Assembly: GCA_037074765.1 (NCBI GenBank)
Contig: JBAMDO010000040.1
Span: forward strand, 452,168 to 516,167
From: Mansonella perstans
Lineage: Eukaryota > Nematoda > Chromadorea > Rhabditida > Onchocercidae
Length of the DNA: 64,000 nt
Direction: 5' to 3'
The translations under genes were made by a program, and so were the position numbers. Below the pieces are notes generated by a model. The model saw nothing but the letters and a program-made list of their open reading frames with translations, did no database searches and was not told the origin of the DNA. Positions 1 through 13,981 of the stretch are shown here, piece by piece (positions within the stretch are counted from its first letter, which is position 1; every line of letters begins with the position of its first letter).

Positions 1-67
1 CAAAGTTGAAAGTTTCTGAGACTCATATGTGCTTGATAAGTAGCCGTGCTTTTTGCCGTATGCTTAC

Positions 68-1624
68 CTGGCTTTTGTACGTCGAGGCATAACCAGAACC
101 AGTTGCATTACTGTGACATTTATCGTCTCTCTCTCGACGAAAAGACCTGTGTTTTTTCCGTTCACACCTTGAGACTGGTGATTCAGTAGCACTGAGAGAT
201 GATGCCTTTCCAGTCTTGTAAAGACGAGATGGTGGAAGTGATAAATTGGAAATAGCAGGATCGGCATTTGTACGAACTGAAACTGTGACCGCGCCAGATG
301 GTGATGCAGTGGGTGCAGCGTTCGATGCGCATAATGAATTGTGTAAACGACCACTATTCCCCATAGAACTCATATGTCCCTTGTTCACCTTTATATGCTT
401 TACATCTGGATAATCAATCTGTAAAAAAAAAAGGTTAACCGGAATTACACTTACGAAACAGTTACAAATGAAATATGATTAACAAATAAAAAGTAAGCCG
501 CTTGCCATCCCATTATAAGTAATCGATCCGTTAAAGTTTTATATCTAATACAAACTAACCACAATCATTTCTGCTGGCTGTAAGACAATGCAGTCATTTT
601 TGCGTCGATAATCCAATCCATTCCGTTTGCCAAACCTGTAGCTTGCACATGAATCAGTGAGGTACAGACGTTTGAGAAAAATGGTGAATTATGAAAACAA
701 TAAGCATCTCGAAACTCGCTCAAGAGCGAGAGAATTATTAAAATTCCATTAAATTATTAGAATTCCATTAACCACAATAATGCAGCATTTTTTCAAACAA
801 AGTTAAAATGTTAACAACATGATCATTCCTTTTTGTTTATCTCAAGAAAAAGGATTCTAGACATGCTAGAACGATTAGTGGGCTTTAAATCAACATTCCT
901 TCCATATTTCTTTTCCTATTCAATGAAATTAAAAATTACATACCAGCCGCAGGGTAAGTAGATTTGTTCATCTATGAAAACACATCCGGAAAGTAGTATA
1001 TACCAACATGTGGCAACTTGACCCTGTCTAAAATTAACGTTGTATATAAAAAGTCAAGACATAGACACACATTACAAAACTCACATAAAATTTGCCAAAA
1101 AAAAAAAAAATTATCAATTTTTAACTTTGGTTTTGAGCAAAAAAAAAAAAAAAAAAAAAAAAAAGCATAACTAAGCTGTGTTGCTTACCGGAAAAGAATA
1201 AAGTTAGCCGGATGTTTTTCGAAACGTGCAGTACAACAGATTGCTCGAAGTGGAGCATCATTTAAATTATGAAAAACATCTAATCGTCGTAAACTTGAAT
1301 AGATAATTTTCAAATCCTAAAAGAAAGTCAACAATATTATCCAATAAAAATGTGTATAATATAACATTTATACATAAGCTAAAAATTTAAATATAATGAA
1401 TGATTCGAAAACATTTTTGTGCTAATATCAAATGATTTCAATGGCTAATAATTGCTAATTATTTCAAAGCTTTCTATCTTTCAATCAGTAAGTGATAGTT
1501 GAAATATTTAAATATTTTTGATTGATAATTTGAAATTTGTTTCAAAAAAAGAGGAAACCTCATCTGTCCGTGCGGGTGGCTCCTTGGCGATAGCGCCAAT
1601 GAATGCTTCCTTATGATGCTCCAT
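68..1624 (-). CDS. pxf-1: PDZ-GEF / RapGEF2-6 homologue, N-terminal part (cut by window edge)
   Basis: Five minus-strand exons join in frame: 1559-1624 (ATG, MEHHKEAFIG), 1189-1316, 944-1027, 560-635 and 68-418, each with GT donor and AG acceptor. The product matches the N-terminus of PDZ-domain Rap guanine-nucleotide exchange factors: SSLRRLDVFHNLNDAPLRAI, then a cyclic-nucleotide-binding-like core (TCWYILLSGCVFIDEQ, FGKRNG, IVLQPAEMIV) corresponding to human RAPGEF2 WYVLLSGSVF and FGKRS...CIVLEPSEMIV. The family activates Rap GTPases at membranes and junctions. About 200 residues are visible; PDZ, Ras-association and CDC25 domains would lie beyond the left edge, since exon 5 ends in a GTAAGC donor at 66-67. 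The last visible exon is Ser/Thr/Arg-rich and low complexity. Start chosen because an in-frame TGA lies directly before the ATG. Orthology is from remembered family sequence. Confidence 0.88.
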
Positions 1625-4598
1625 TCAGCTCCCATTCAACATACGACGTTTAAGGTTACATCAACAAGCTATCGTAATCAAATTTTCCATGCTGGACCCA
1701 ATCTGTAGTAATTTGTGGTAATACCATCAAATTTCTCGCGATAAATATCAAAATGCAACGAAGTGTTCTCAGAGAAATGTGGTGCAAGTATTTCTCGGGA
1801 ATTATGATTTATGAATCGGAAGATGGAATATGATCATGATCAATTTGTTGCTATTGTTCGTGTACAACTTTTAGTCTTTTTGCCATTCTGTAAGATTCAG
1901 AAGTGAAAACTTTGCCCTTGATATCAGAAATAATTTCTTGATCAATGTTCATAGGATTTAAAACTAAAATTTATTATTCTCAATATATAACATTTCAAAG
2001 CCTTTATTTGCATAAATACTTAAAATCGTGATGGTATTAAGTAGTAACCACAAGGCAACCATAATAAGAAATTTATCTGGAATTATGAAAATCAGTCAAA
2101 AGCAAAGTTATAATAACAAGATAACATCGAGAACACTCTGTTACAACCATGCAAGATTAGTTGGCTAAAGTTTACTTCGAACTGAAACAAATTACTGTAC
2201 AGATAATTTCAGGATCGGAAATTGTAAGAACAAGATGATTTACTCAAGTATTGCATCCACATTATGATCGGAATCTTTGCGTTGAATGTGTATCATTTTA
2301 TCAGCTGGTTGCTTGTTTTGCTTGTTTAATTTCAACAAGGCGCAACGGTGAATAGATAGGATCGTCTGGGAATGCATTTCAAAAAAAAAAACCAATTAAC
2401 AGTTTGGTTAAAAAAGCCGATATCAATCACACCGATTAAAGCTGTCAAACAGATTGTAGATGATCGGTTTTTCTGTAGAATAATTGTTTTTCAATTTTAA
2501 CAATAATCTTAGGAATGGCCAATAAATTTTCGAAAATGTTTTTGTAAGAGAATTGCAAGATATAGTTTGACCATTACTAAAACTTTATGAACGTTTGGTT
2601 GTTAATGCTATCTTCTGAATGAAACTTACTTCTGAGTGTAACGCTGGCTTTTTTTGTCTCAATCGTTGGTTTGATTTCCGATATATGTTGTAATAGTAAA
2701 GACTTATGTGCAGAATGTATGTTTTAAAAAAAAATCTGGAAATGACTCACTTATGTCTGCGAAAATTTTCTACAGATTTTACTAGATTAAAAGTGAGATT
2801 TGCGGAATTGATGTAGCCAAATATTCTTTCAACGATAGTTACTTAAAAAAAGGAAATGTCCTCTTTGAACTGATCATAAATGTGTTATCTTCTATTTTAA
2901 AAGCTTCAAAAATCATAACAGTTGCTTTCTGATGTGCAATATATTTACAGTTGCTTTTGGATGTACAGCATATTTCAATACATTCCATTTGACATTTCTT
3001 GGATGCATTACATTCAAACTATAATATTCACAAAATGAAGCACAAAAAAAACCATTTTCAAAAATAACCAAGGTGTGCTTTATTTCCACAAAGTAATTGT
3101 GGGAAAGAAAAATCCGCAAAAGAGAATGTTATCTTCAGTTGACTTGTATCCATGTATAGTAGATTGTGACCAGTCATCTCATGTTTACCAGTGTGACCAG
3201 AGTTCATACAAGCTACAGATAAAGTTCCATTTTCATTAACTACAAATCATTTATCTTGCAACTCAACATTACAGCCCATTCATGCATACTGTAAGAATAT
3301 TCGTAGTATCGTTTCACCTCATCTTAACGGCAAATGTTCATCCACCTCCTGATAGTGGTTATGGGCAGGAAATTATACATGTTAGCGGGTTGATTGGTTC
3401 AACAATTTGAATAGTTTGGTCGAGAAGTTGTAATTTGCATTTAGTAACTCAAAATGTTGCAAAGTGATAATAATATTGAAACTATATTCTCATTTCAAGA
3501 AAGGCAGAGGTTAACTAATGTACCAAAGTGATTTAAGACTACTGTCCACCCACATACGCCCCACATATAAAAGAAATATTAAAACATTGTAAATGAGAAA
3601 AAATTCATGTACATCTGTTGTCAACGTATTCCATATGACTATCACACAAAGTTTATAAATAAGGAAATGCTACTAACCATTGTTTCTTTTATGTATTTTG
3701 CAGCAAATGTTGTTCCCTTTTGAAATTGCTTATTATGTACCGAATAAAAAGTTCTCGAAATTTTACAAGTTAATGAAGGAAATGAAATAATGGAAACACT
3801 CATGTACAGTAAGTGCAGCACAAAATTATTTTTACAAGCACCCAGCATTTCAATCATTAAATTCAAACAAGTCGGCACATTTAAATGAAATTCTGGATTA
3901 CTTAAATGTAATATCTTTGAGGGAATATTTCGACTTTTTTTTTCAGATTTCTTTACTAGAACTTTCAGATTTCTAGTTTGTTTTAGCAGTTTGCAGATGA
4001 AATGCAGACTTTATTGGAAATCAAAGCTGCCACCTTTTCACAGGTTCGAACTAAGAGTACAGTGAGGTCGGAATCAAACCATCAATGATAAATTAATTAT
4101 GGTGTTCGAGATAAGTTGGAGAAGTATTATTCGTAATATCTGGTCATGAAGGGACAGATAGACTTATTAACAGATATTAGTACATTTGTTTAAGGTTATT
4201 TAGAAAAAAATGAAAACCGAAATGAAAATAGGTGATTGTGCAGGCAGCGGTATGCATCCGATCATTTGATGCACTGGAATTCTGAGTGACATAAGTATCG
4301 GACTCCGAACAGGTTAATAACAGAAACACACGATATCAATTGTCGTTTACCAGATTGATGTGGTACAAACCGTCCAGTCATAGCTAGCTTTTCTTTTCAG
4401 TCTGCATGAAGCTTCCAAAATTATAGCCTCCAAAATATGGTTCAAAAACCCAGACATAAATAGAAATAGAAAATATGCCTCTAGAAGTACAGATAATGGA
4501 AAGATAACTCACCTGATATGATCTCTATACATTTAACGTCACGCAATATGAATTAAAACTTGGGCACTACATAAAATAAGAGCTAAAAAGGCTTTGAA
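1625..4598. other. Intergenic region between pxf-1 and the QSOX gene
   Basis: Three kilobases of AT-rich sequence between two minus-strand genes. It should contain the QSOX 3'UTR and the pxf-1 promoter. ORFs here are short and not protein-like, and I could not identify an additional gene, tRNA or repeat family. Confidence 0.5.
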
Positions 4599-7500
4599 CT
4601 AATTTGAAACATGATTCGTTCCATTGTATGGCCTAATTGTTGTATAGAAGTTGATCAGGAACTCTCGGACATTTTTTCTGCTGAACATTCCATCGGAATA
4701 ACACGCTGAGCAGAGAAAAACTGGTGGAAACTGCCGCTTCTCAAATTGCGGATCTTCCGTTGCTTTATCTCCGTGCAGTCGAGCATTAACAATGTTATGA
4801 GCACGCCACAAGTAGATCATCATATCAGAAGTACTTTGTACCTGTTGTGATAGTATTCCTTAACTTAAATTGACAAAATTTGAAGCTTAACGTAAAATCT
4901 TTTATTTTAAAATTTGGCGATCTGCAGTTAGCTTGGGACTGGCTCAAGGTACGAGATCGGAGATTTATAGTTCGAGATACGAGATACAGCCCATCCGGTA
5001 TCTAATCTTATCTTTACTGAAATCACTGAAAGGTTTCTTGAACTAAGTTCTCTTTCCTTACCATGATTTTTTAATAATCTTTGTTGTTTTTCAAATTTTC
5101 TATTCCAAAAACTTCATAGAAATAAGCTGCGTAAACAAATCGAAATGTGGAAAAAAGATACCCGACGTTTAGTCATTGGATAAAGAGAGGTTGTCATGTG
5201 CAAAAAATGCCGTCGACAATCCAGGCAACCAAAGAAGTTAACTATCCAAGCACGTATGCTAAGCAGGAGGCTAATCGGTGATTGCACTCCTTGAATAAAA
5301 GCATTAATGGTGATTGCGTGAAATGTTGTCCATATGCCACACGTATAACCTCGATATCCTAATGTTGTCCCTTTACAATGCTCCCATGAAGCATTCGTTG
5401 GGAATGGATATCCATAAACTCGCTGAAAAATTTCAATTTTATCAATTCTTAATTTTTGAAATTTTTTCGTTGTCGTAAAAACTTTCAAAAAAATGTGATA
5501 CTGCTAACAGTTTTCGGATGAATTATTACTTCAATATTCTGGAATTGATTTCGCCACACAGACGTTGAAATTATACGTTTTCCTTTGTTTGCTTCTAGAA
5601 AACGTCGGAGATGCAAAAAGACTGATTTCGCTCGTGTGCTTTGCTTCAAGACCTGAAAAAATAAAAAAATAAAACCAGGAAAATTAATTGAAACCGATTT
5701 ATAATAAACTAACTGACATATAATATTTAGCAGCGTTGCTGCATAACGAACGGCTTGAGTGACGATGACCAGCGTTCGTTATCCCAAAATGTCTGCAGAA
5801 AGCAAACAGGAAGAAAACAATAGGAATTTGGGAAGAAAAGTTTTTGAGATGGAGAAGAAATGAACTTTAATATGAATTAAAAAAATGACCAAAGACTTTA
5901 AAATCTTTTTTTCTGAAATTAATTTTGAAAAGCTTGCATCACAGAACAAAAAGAGAGAGGAAAGACGGAGAAATTTCATGGAGAAAGATTTAAGATCGAA
6001 TTTCATCGTTCTGATTCGAATTTCAGGCTTTTAAGAGGGTTTAATCTATCAACTTAATGTGTCGACTATTGTTTGCAAAATTAAAAGTCCTCAGCTAATT
6101 AATTTCACTTTGTGAACGTTAGATGTACTCAAGCTGATACAGAAAATGTGGGATCTGTAGGAGAAAAAAGCTAGCACTAAGAGATAGGATTAGCATAAAT
6201 GACAAATATCACCTGTCATATCAATATCGGCTCTAGAAAATGAAACAATTTACCGCAAATGATTTCTGATTCGCTGTTTGTGATGTTATATTGGATGTAT
6301 AAATTGGAAATTGCTGAAAAATATTTATATTTTGAAATAAATTTCCATTTTTTGCAAACTTATATTTTTGGAATATTTTGATGGAATAATAATATTACTT
6401 CAGCAAGAACACTGATGAAGTCCAGTAGTGCTGTGAAGTTCGTACCAGATATGTTGCTGTGTGTTTTAATTATTTCATCAAATATTGCCATTCGCATCGC
6501 TTTCAGCATATCCGATTCTGACACATAGTATAATTCACGACATCTTAAATTTTAACCATTAACAAGTTTTTTCACCAGATCACTTCAAAATAAAAACGGA
6601 TTCATTTTTCCTGAAATTAATGGGTAGAGTATTTGGTCAAATTTATTTATCACAAAGAAAAAAAAACCAGGAAAAACTCTCAATAGCTCATGGCTTTTCG
6701 GAAAGAATTCAGTAAAGCGAAAAAAAAAATTTACAAGTGGTATTCAGCGGAGAAAAAAGTTACCACTTTACCAAATTGTAATAATAAAAATCAGTGTGAA
6801 CCTGTTAGGATTTAACTCGCACTGTACGATAACCTGTTCCGTAACAGGTGTTGGTACCGGTGGAGCTCGAAGAATAGGCTGGCTTTGTGTCGCATATGTT
6901 ATTCTCATTACTTCTTGCAAAGAATGCGAACCATATCTGGATTTATGCACCAGAATGCAAAATTAAAAATACACTTCACGGAAAGTCACATGCCGCAGTA
7001 TTTCATGCATATTTCAATGAGTTGTTTTTGGAAGTCTAAAGGAAGTACGCTTGAAATTGAGTCAGTTTAAAACAATGGGAAAGTATTCTCCGAAACTATT
7101 TTGAAATAACAAATGATTATTTTTGTTACCTAAAAAAAAGATCATTTTAAAGTTAAACCTGTTTCGTTTGAAACAATTTTTTTTCTTACGCACAGTTCCA
7201 ACCAGTATTAGCTTGTAATTTAATTAAGCTGGAAAATATGACATGTAAAAAAGGAAAATTATTGGACAAAAGCGGAACGAAAACCTACGGACTTTGGTAG
7301 ATGGGATTGTCTTGATTACGCTTGAAAACCAAAACGTATGGCAATTGTGTGATGGTGAATGACCGGGTAACAGGTGAAGGGACAATAATTCTTCTTGTAA
7401 GCACCGTTTTTTGGAGCGGAAACATATCTAGCAAGAATTCCACACCAACACTATCGAATTGCTCGAACAGCAAGACAAGAAATTCCCGAGAATCACTGGT

Positions 7501-8823
7501 GTGATTCCAAAGGTTTTTCAATGCCATTGCACTAAAAATCACGTAAAATTGTTTTTCCTTTTTTTAATTTAAGCTGTAAACTGATTCAAATAATCATCCG
7601 ATATCTTCTTGGTTAGCATCGTAGCCTCTTTCAGGAGTTTTGTGTCCGATGAGATGTCTCATCAAGATACGGTAGTATTCTGCACTGAATGCCACACAAT
7701 TTTAATAGTCGAAATTGGCAACTTTTGGCGTGAAATCTGTTTATTAACTTAGCAGCTTCTTTTGATGCCTAAAATAACCTGTCAGTTGTCAAGAAGGTAA
7801 AATCTGGCCAATCTGCATAGTGAAACTGATTATATTCGTTTCTTATAATCTGCGTGAGTTGGCTTTTCATATGCGGTAAAGAATGTTTTGGCTCCAGCTT
7901 AATTGCATCGACACGTCTTCGGGCATATCGAGGGTAATACTGGAATAGAAAATACGAATGCATCTTGGGTTCATTCATTATATTTATTGGCTGCTTAATA
8001 GATGTGTAATTACACATTCAGTTTTGGTAGTTTCTAACGAAAAAGAATTTAATTGAAAATGAGAGTGGTTGTAAAAAATGAAAAAGAGCAAAAAAATAAA
8101 ATGCACACAAGGAAATGAGTAAAATAAGCCAAAATTACTGATTTAATAAAGCCCAAGTCACTCATAAACTTCTGAAATCATTAATTTTGAATTTGACACA
8201 ATTTCTTTCAATTCCTTGAAAATTATTCAATTATCCTTTTAGAAAAGTTTTGCTGATTTAAATGCCAACCAGTATCATAGGATATCCGATGATTCCCTCA
8301 TCGCTGCATATTTTCTGGTTAACAACGTCAGCGCAGTTAATTGCAGCCACTGTTACAACATTTATCCATGAACGTATGGAAGATGCAAATGCCAAATAAA
8401 ACGGAGCAAAGGCACGACAGTGTCCACACCTTTTCATTATTAATATAAATTCTTTCAAAAATTTACAGATATCAATTTTTGTTTTGCTTTTAAGAAGTGA
8501 TATTTTTTGAAGAAGCGCTTTTAAAAAATGAGTGTAAAGAATTTTGCGAAAAAACCAAATAGTGGTTTTATTATAAATGTGGCATTACTAAATTGGAGAG
8601 ATATCTTGGAATATTACCAGTCAGCATAAAATTCAACTACAAAAGCGTGATCTTGCATGAATACAGTGTCGTAGAAAGTGGCAGCGTCAAGTTGCATCAC
8701 TGGATCATAACCTGGCTGGTACAGAGTTGGATTGTTACCGATCGGTACATAATTCATATTCGAGACATAACCGCTCGTTTTTTCAGATATGAATACTATC
8801 AGTAGAATTATCAACGGAAACAT
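4599..8823 (-). CDS. Quiescin sulfhydryl oxidase (QSOX), ten exons, one apparent frameshift
   Basis: QSOX oxidises thiols of secreted proteins to disulfides using O2 and FAD. Exons: 8618-8823, 8270-8429, 7779-7939, 7289-7531, 6802-6936, 6399-6544, 6254-6313, 5530-5652, 5162-5422, 4599-4841. The ATG at 8821-8823 opens a signal peptide (MFPLIILLIVFISEKTSG). A thioredoxin domain follows, its CGHC motif split by intron 1 (VVEFYADW / CGHCRAFAPFY). The C-terminal Erv/ALR domain has the GYTCGIWTTFHAI FAD-binding helix, active pair FFGCLDC, WRAHNIVNARL, KRQFPP and the third CxxC (CSACYSDG). Length is about 575 residues, usual for animal QSOX, but no C-terminal membrane helix is seen, so a secreted form is inferred. 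In exon 6 the frame changes at AAAA 6480-6483: upstream LYYVSESDMLKAMRMAIF and downstream DEIIKTHSN both look genuine but lie in different frames. All other junctions agree in phase. Confidence 0.92.
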
Positions 8824-8835
8824 TTTTATGAAAAT

Positions 8836-8837
8836 CT
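8836..8837 (-). promoter_or_regulatory. Probable spliced-leader acceptor of the QSOX gene
   Basis: On the minus strand a T-rich run ending TTTTTGCAG lies 12 nt before the QSOX ATG, with no obvious upstream coding exon. This is the layout of a nematode trans-splice acceptor. A normal 5'UTR intron would look the same. Confidence 0.5.
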
Positions 8838-11800
8838 GCAAAAAGAATCAAAAAAAAATTTTTTATTTATAGAGGAGTGGGATAGATGATGATCGGATAA
8901 AAGGAATAATGAGAATAAAGTAGAATCACCATCATCATCTTCAATATATCGATGACACAAGATATCAGTTGCACAGCAGAGAGAAATTAATCTCTTCCGG
9001 TAAACAAAGCTATGTCATCCTGGTACCATTCATTTCTATCATCAAAAGATCGTACGAATTTAAACAAAAGTCGTCCTTTACATCATACATTCGAAAAAAA
9101 AGGAGAAAATTTCCACTTACTCGTCATTGAAAAAAAATGGAATGTTTACCAAAAAAAAAAAAATTTTTTTTCATAACAGTAAGTACAATATAATGAAGCG
9201 GAGAAGAAATCAATTATCCTAAAGATTAATGATAGTAATTTGTTGACAACGTTTAGCAGGAATAAATAAAACAATGAAGTTCTCGTCAATATATAATAAT
9301 TCTCTCTTGTCAACAAATTGCACAACTTGTTTTGGAAATAAAAAAAGATTTAACATACAGTTTTGAACGGAAGTGAAACTTGAATTTGCAATTTGTTACA
9401 AAGGATAATGTTTCGAGTTATGTTTAATATATGAGTTATACTGTAATTGAAAATATTAATTTTAAGTTTTGATTAATTACGAAATATTTAGTTATTGATG
9501 TCTATGGAAATACATTACCGTGAAAATACACTGTTAGTAGTTTGAGTCCTCAAGAAACGCTGGCAAATAATGCTCATATGGTTGAAATTAGGCAACACAG
9601 CGATGGAATAATTTGACAGCGAGCGTTTTAAATACTTATCAGAAAGTTAATGTTGAGTTAGACGGCACATCAAATGCGCCAAATTCGCAACTACTGTAAG
9701 ACGTATTTCAGCAGACGACCTATTTATCATTATGTGAATTCAATAAATCAACAAAGAAATGCTGCTCAAAATTCCGAATATTTCGTAAACTTTGTTTTCA
9801 AGAGTTAGTGATATGTTCATCTCTAGTCAATATGTTCATCTCTATTCACGAAGAGAACTTCATCGAATGATAAATGAAGGATTTGTCATTGATGACGCTA
9901 TAATATTGCTTCAGCTCCCTGAACAAAAAGCTTTGCCATAGGGAAATACGAAAAACAACCGTGTGTTCATTGAAAATAGGAAAATATGACAACAATAAAC
10001 CGGGTTTTTGGTCATGAAAACAAACCACGAGCTATAATTCATTTTAGATCTAACTTTTAGTAATCCTGAATAAGAGAATTAAATTTATCACATTCATTAA
10101 GAAAAAGAATTATTTAAAAATTGGAAAACTTAGTTGCAGATATTTTTCATGTAATATTCAACAAGACAAGGGAAACAAAGTTCTCTAAGTGGATCAGGCG
10201 AACTAAAATTAGTCGAGTTGATAAAGTAAGTTATACACTGTGTTCATCAGCTTCATTCAAGGATATAAATTCGAACTATTTAAGAATAATTGAAATTTTT
10301 AAGAGTGAACGGAAGGAGAAAAAATGGATCTAACAACTCAAAAAGATTGTGTGTTTCTCATAAATGAAGAAAGTTAAACTTTGTATAAGAAATAGAACAA
10401 GTGATATTTCTAACAGTTATAAGAACAACATGTCATTAAAATTACTTCTATTCGCCAATATCCATTCAATGTTGTTCGGGAGATGTTTTTTCATTTTGCG
10501 TTGTTTAAAGATATCAGTTGTGAGAATAACCTCTTGCTGATATCATGTGATGTGGTGATGCTGGAAAACATTCAATGATACAATTTTAAGATGCAACTGT
10601 TAGTGAAACAAAAAACTTTTTTTTCTACATTAATGATTAGTTATCAAAGCCATATGTTCTCGAATCATACCAGGAAGTTCTCTTTTTTGTTTTGTTTTTT
10701 TTTTTTTTTTTCTTTTTGTCCTTTGCTATATCTTTTTTATATTTCTCCTGATTAAAACACAGCAAAAGACAAAAAATAATGAGTAAATTGAATAAATTAT
10801 TCGAAAATTATTTCTATCATTTAACACTATTATCTCTCAAAATTTAGTAAGATAGGAATCTGGCGAGGACCAGTGTTGAACCAATAGATCAACTGAACGA
10901 AATATCCGTTCCCATCTTGTAAACATTATAAGGATTCAGCAGTGTTGCTACCACCAAGATTATATTAGGCTAATCAGGAAGCTAAACTATGATTTCTTGA
11001 GTATTGTGGATATTCTTATTCACTGATATAAAATTTAAGAAATGGAACGAGACATGATGTTTTGTATTTCGCTTCCCGGTCATTACATTCATTTGAAAAA
11101 CTCTGAAGAAATCGGAAATCAGAACGCAGTCCTGTACCTTAGAACTAGCTTCAGATCACTGGGAATACGGAATTTATAAAAATTCTCGACATATTATATT
11201 CATAAATCCTCTCTCACAACAAATCTTCATAGCTCTATGGCCAATTGACGTTTAGCAATTTGTAAATGCTTTTTTTTACAAGTTACAAAGTACAACAAAA
11301 TCAAAATCATTTCTGGACAAACATATTTTTTTATTGCGTTCAGAGCTTTTTTATGTTTGGTGTTACATCAAGATAGTTTCATAAATACTCTGGTAATACT
11401 AAATTTAAAAAACGTAACATCATTTCGGCACAAATATTCGGAAGTTTGTTTACTTTAACTTTCTTCTGCTGATTCTAATTAACTGTTCTCGCAGCGTACA
11501 ACTATATGATTCTTTTGTAAATCTGGTGAATAACCGTCATCATCCCTAGCGATTTTTTTTAAATTTTACGATTTATATTGACCTTAGGCTAGAAACTGAA
11601 AATAAACGGAAGCTTAAAAAACTGTTGTTTTATGCTGAGCTTAAATCTTTTTAGCTGGCCGCAAAAAGTAAGAAATTATTTCATTACCCCTTTAAATGAA
11701 AGCATAGAAATGAAGTTCTATAATTTTACGATAAGTTTATGCAGAAAAGAAAGGGGTGATAAGGTTATCAGCGAATATAGAAAAAGAAAAAACCGGTGAA

Positions 11801-12479
11801 AAAGATAACAGTTTTAACCAATGATTTATTGGTAATTTAGTTTAGCTAAATAGCTGTCACATTCTATCTCACTAATTGATTTTCATTTTAGGCGTTCTGC
11901 ATTTTTTCTGTAAAATTCTTATTTCTTTCTCTCGATGTTTAAAAAAAAACTTGAGATTATGTATTAAGAAACTGCGTAAAAGTAAGCTCTGTTTCGTGAA
12001 GATTTCTTTCATTTATTCAGCTCTTTGAAGCAGCATTTCAGTAATATTTAATGAAATCTCCTTTAAAAATTTTTTTTTTGAAAATTGTAAAACTGATCCA
12101 GGTTGAAATCGTCGCTTGTTTAAACCAGCCTAATCCGAATCTGATGAAAAATTCCTGTAATATTTTAGTTATAGAATACAAACAGAAAATCCAAAATTTT
12201 TTGCAGATTTAATGATCAAAGCACGTACCGTTAAAGGAAATTGAATCATTGCTAGTCTGTGCAGTTGCTTTTTGGATAATCTTATACGATCTAAACAAAG
12301 TGAACCTTACTAGTAATGCAATTTTACCTTCATTAATTCTCACCGAAAACTTCAGACATTAAAAGAAGCAAGTAATCTACACATCGCGGAAGAATCGTAT
12401 TTTCGTTAACGATATACGATAAAAGCCCAAATAATTAATATAATTAATAGAGTACTGAATCTACGAATTATTTTCGCAG

Positions 12480-12673
12480 AGCGAATTTCATCTATTCTTC
12501 ACATGAGAGAACTGGTTTTCGAAAAACTTGTCAGACAAAAGGGAAAGTTTGGCGATAAGTACAATATCATCCAATCGTTGACATATTTTGCTAAGCATAA
12601 GATTTTGAAAGAGAAATACCAATTGAATAAAATGGTTTCGTTTGAAGATAATGATGATCTGAATATGAAATAG
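12480..12673 (+). CDS. Orphan exon-like ORF, unidentified
   Basis: A good acceptor (TTATTTTCGCAG ending at 12479) is followed by 63 open codons to TAG at 12671-12673. The product is basic with an acidic tail; it contains MRELVFEKLVRQKGKFGDKY and ends in an acidic stretch (FEDNDD). The composition looks like a real 3'-terminal exon. I found no convincing upstream exon; the nearest ORF (10121-10333) does not join obviously. It may be a terminal exon of an unrecognised gene, a decayed copy or chance. No function proposed. Confidence 0.25.
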
Positions 12674-13522
12674 AAATATTACGTGTTAATTAAATAAATT
12701 TTTCCCAGTCATCATTTCTATTCTTTTTAAACCTAATATTATAATATACAAATTCATGATACAGGTTTCACAATACTATTGTAAATTAACGACTAAAATT
12801 CTGGATATCAATTAACTTTTTAACACAGCTTCTGGATCTAGACAAATCGTAACTCGAAAATTACCGGTAGCTTTTAGGAATGTAACTATTATTTCACTGC
12901 ATGAACCAGCGGTTTTTTCAATATTTTCTCAGCATCGTTCTTAATTTACAATTCGAAATGAAGTAGCAGCAATAAGATGCAGAATTATTTTCAGAAAATA
13001 TTCAAATTATTAGCCTATATATGGTTTTTAGATAATGAGTAAATTTTTTACTTTCCAAGTGTATGGTGGTGTTTGGTACGAAAAACAGAAAATACTAGTA
13101 ATTTGCATCATTTCATTCCAAATCGTAACTTTAGGAACAAAAATCGACCCTGATGCTTTTTAGTGTTTATTAATCAAATACAAATGAAGGTAGCAAGAAG
13201 AATACATCAAAATAGGCAATTACAGCAATGTTTTAACATGAAGAATTGACACAGGAGATTCGGCTGATCTTAGTAATTTGCGCACATATCTAACTTTCTA
13301 TATCCGGTCATTGGAAGATTCCTAGTATTTCAATTTGCTTTCTATATTATCTTTCACCCATTACCGAAAACTTGAAGATTACGCTACGTTTAATTCACAG
13401 CTGCAACCTCCTCTCGCCATAGATTTGTAGCAGGTGATGGGGATATCTTGAATGGAATTAAAAGTTAAAAAGTAAAAGAAATCTTTTTCAGTCGACCTTT
13501 TTTGTTTTCATAGTGCATTTCA

Positions 13523-13683
13523 GAATATCCTGCTTTCCACCATTTCCTGTTTTACACTTTTTCCGTAGCGCGGAATCTCACTGATTATCATGTGATTTTT
13601 TCTGAAGTTCTGTGATTCTATTGTCAGATCTTGGAATATCCTGCTTTCCACCATTTCCGAATATCCTGCTTTCCACCATTTCC
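13523..13683. repeat. 25-bp direct repeat, three copies (two in tandem)
   Basis: The unit beginning GAATATCCTGCTTTCCACCA occurs identically at 13523-13547, 13634-13658 and 13659-13683. The last two abut head to tail; the first is separated by 86 bp of unrelated sequence. Confidence 0.9.
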
Positions 13684-13927
13684 TTATTATGTTCTTTTTC
13701 AATTTCTTTATTATGTTCTTGAAATTATGTTATTATGTTTCTTTCCAACAACGCAATGGATTTTGCGAAGGCTCGATAACTGTCGAAAATTGACAAAAAC
13801 GTTACTTCTTGTATGTAACACCTGCAATCACGGTTAGGAATATAACACTGAAATCAGCGATTTCGTATCCATATCAATCAAAAACTATCTCTTCCACATT
13901 TAGAATGTTGAATGTTTGCTGTAGTTG

Positions 13928-13939
13928 CACACACACACA

Positions 13940-13978
<39 letters not shown>
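13928..13978. repeat. CA dinucleotide microsatellite
   Basis: About 25 CA units, interrupted once by a TA. It generates spurious His/Thr and Cys/Val ORFs on the two strands. Confidence 0.97.

Positions 13979-13981
<3 letters not shown>

Noticed and set aside
7590..7690. Candidate extra QSOX exon
   Set aside because: The flanking exons (7779-7939 and 7289-7531) already join in phase, and the candidate reading frames hit stops without a usable donor.
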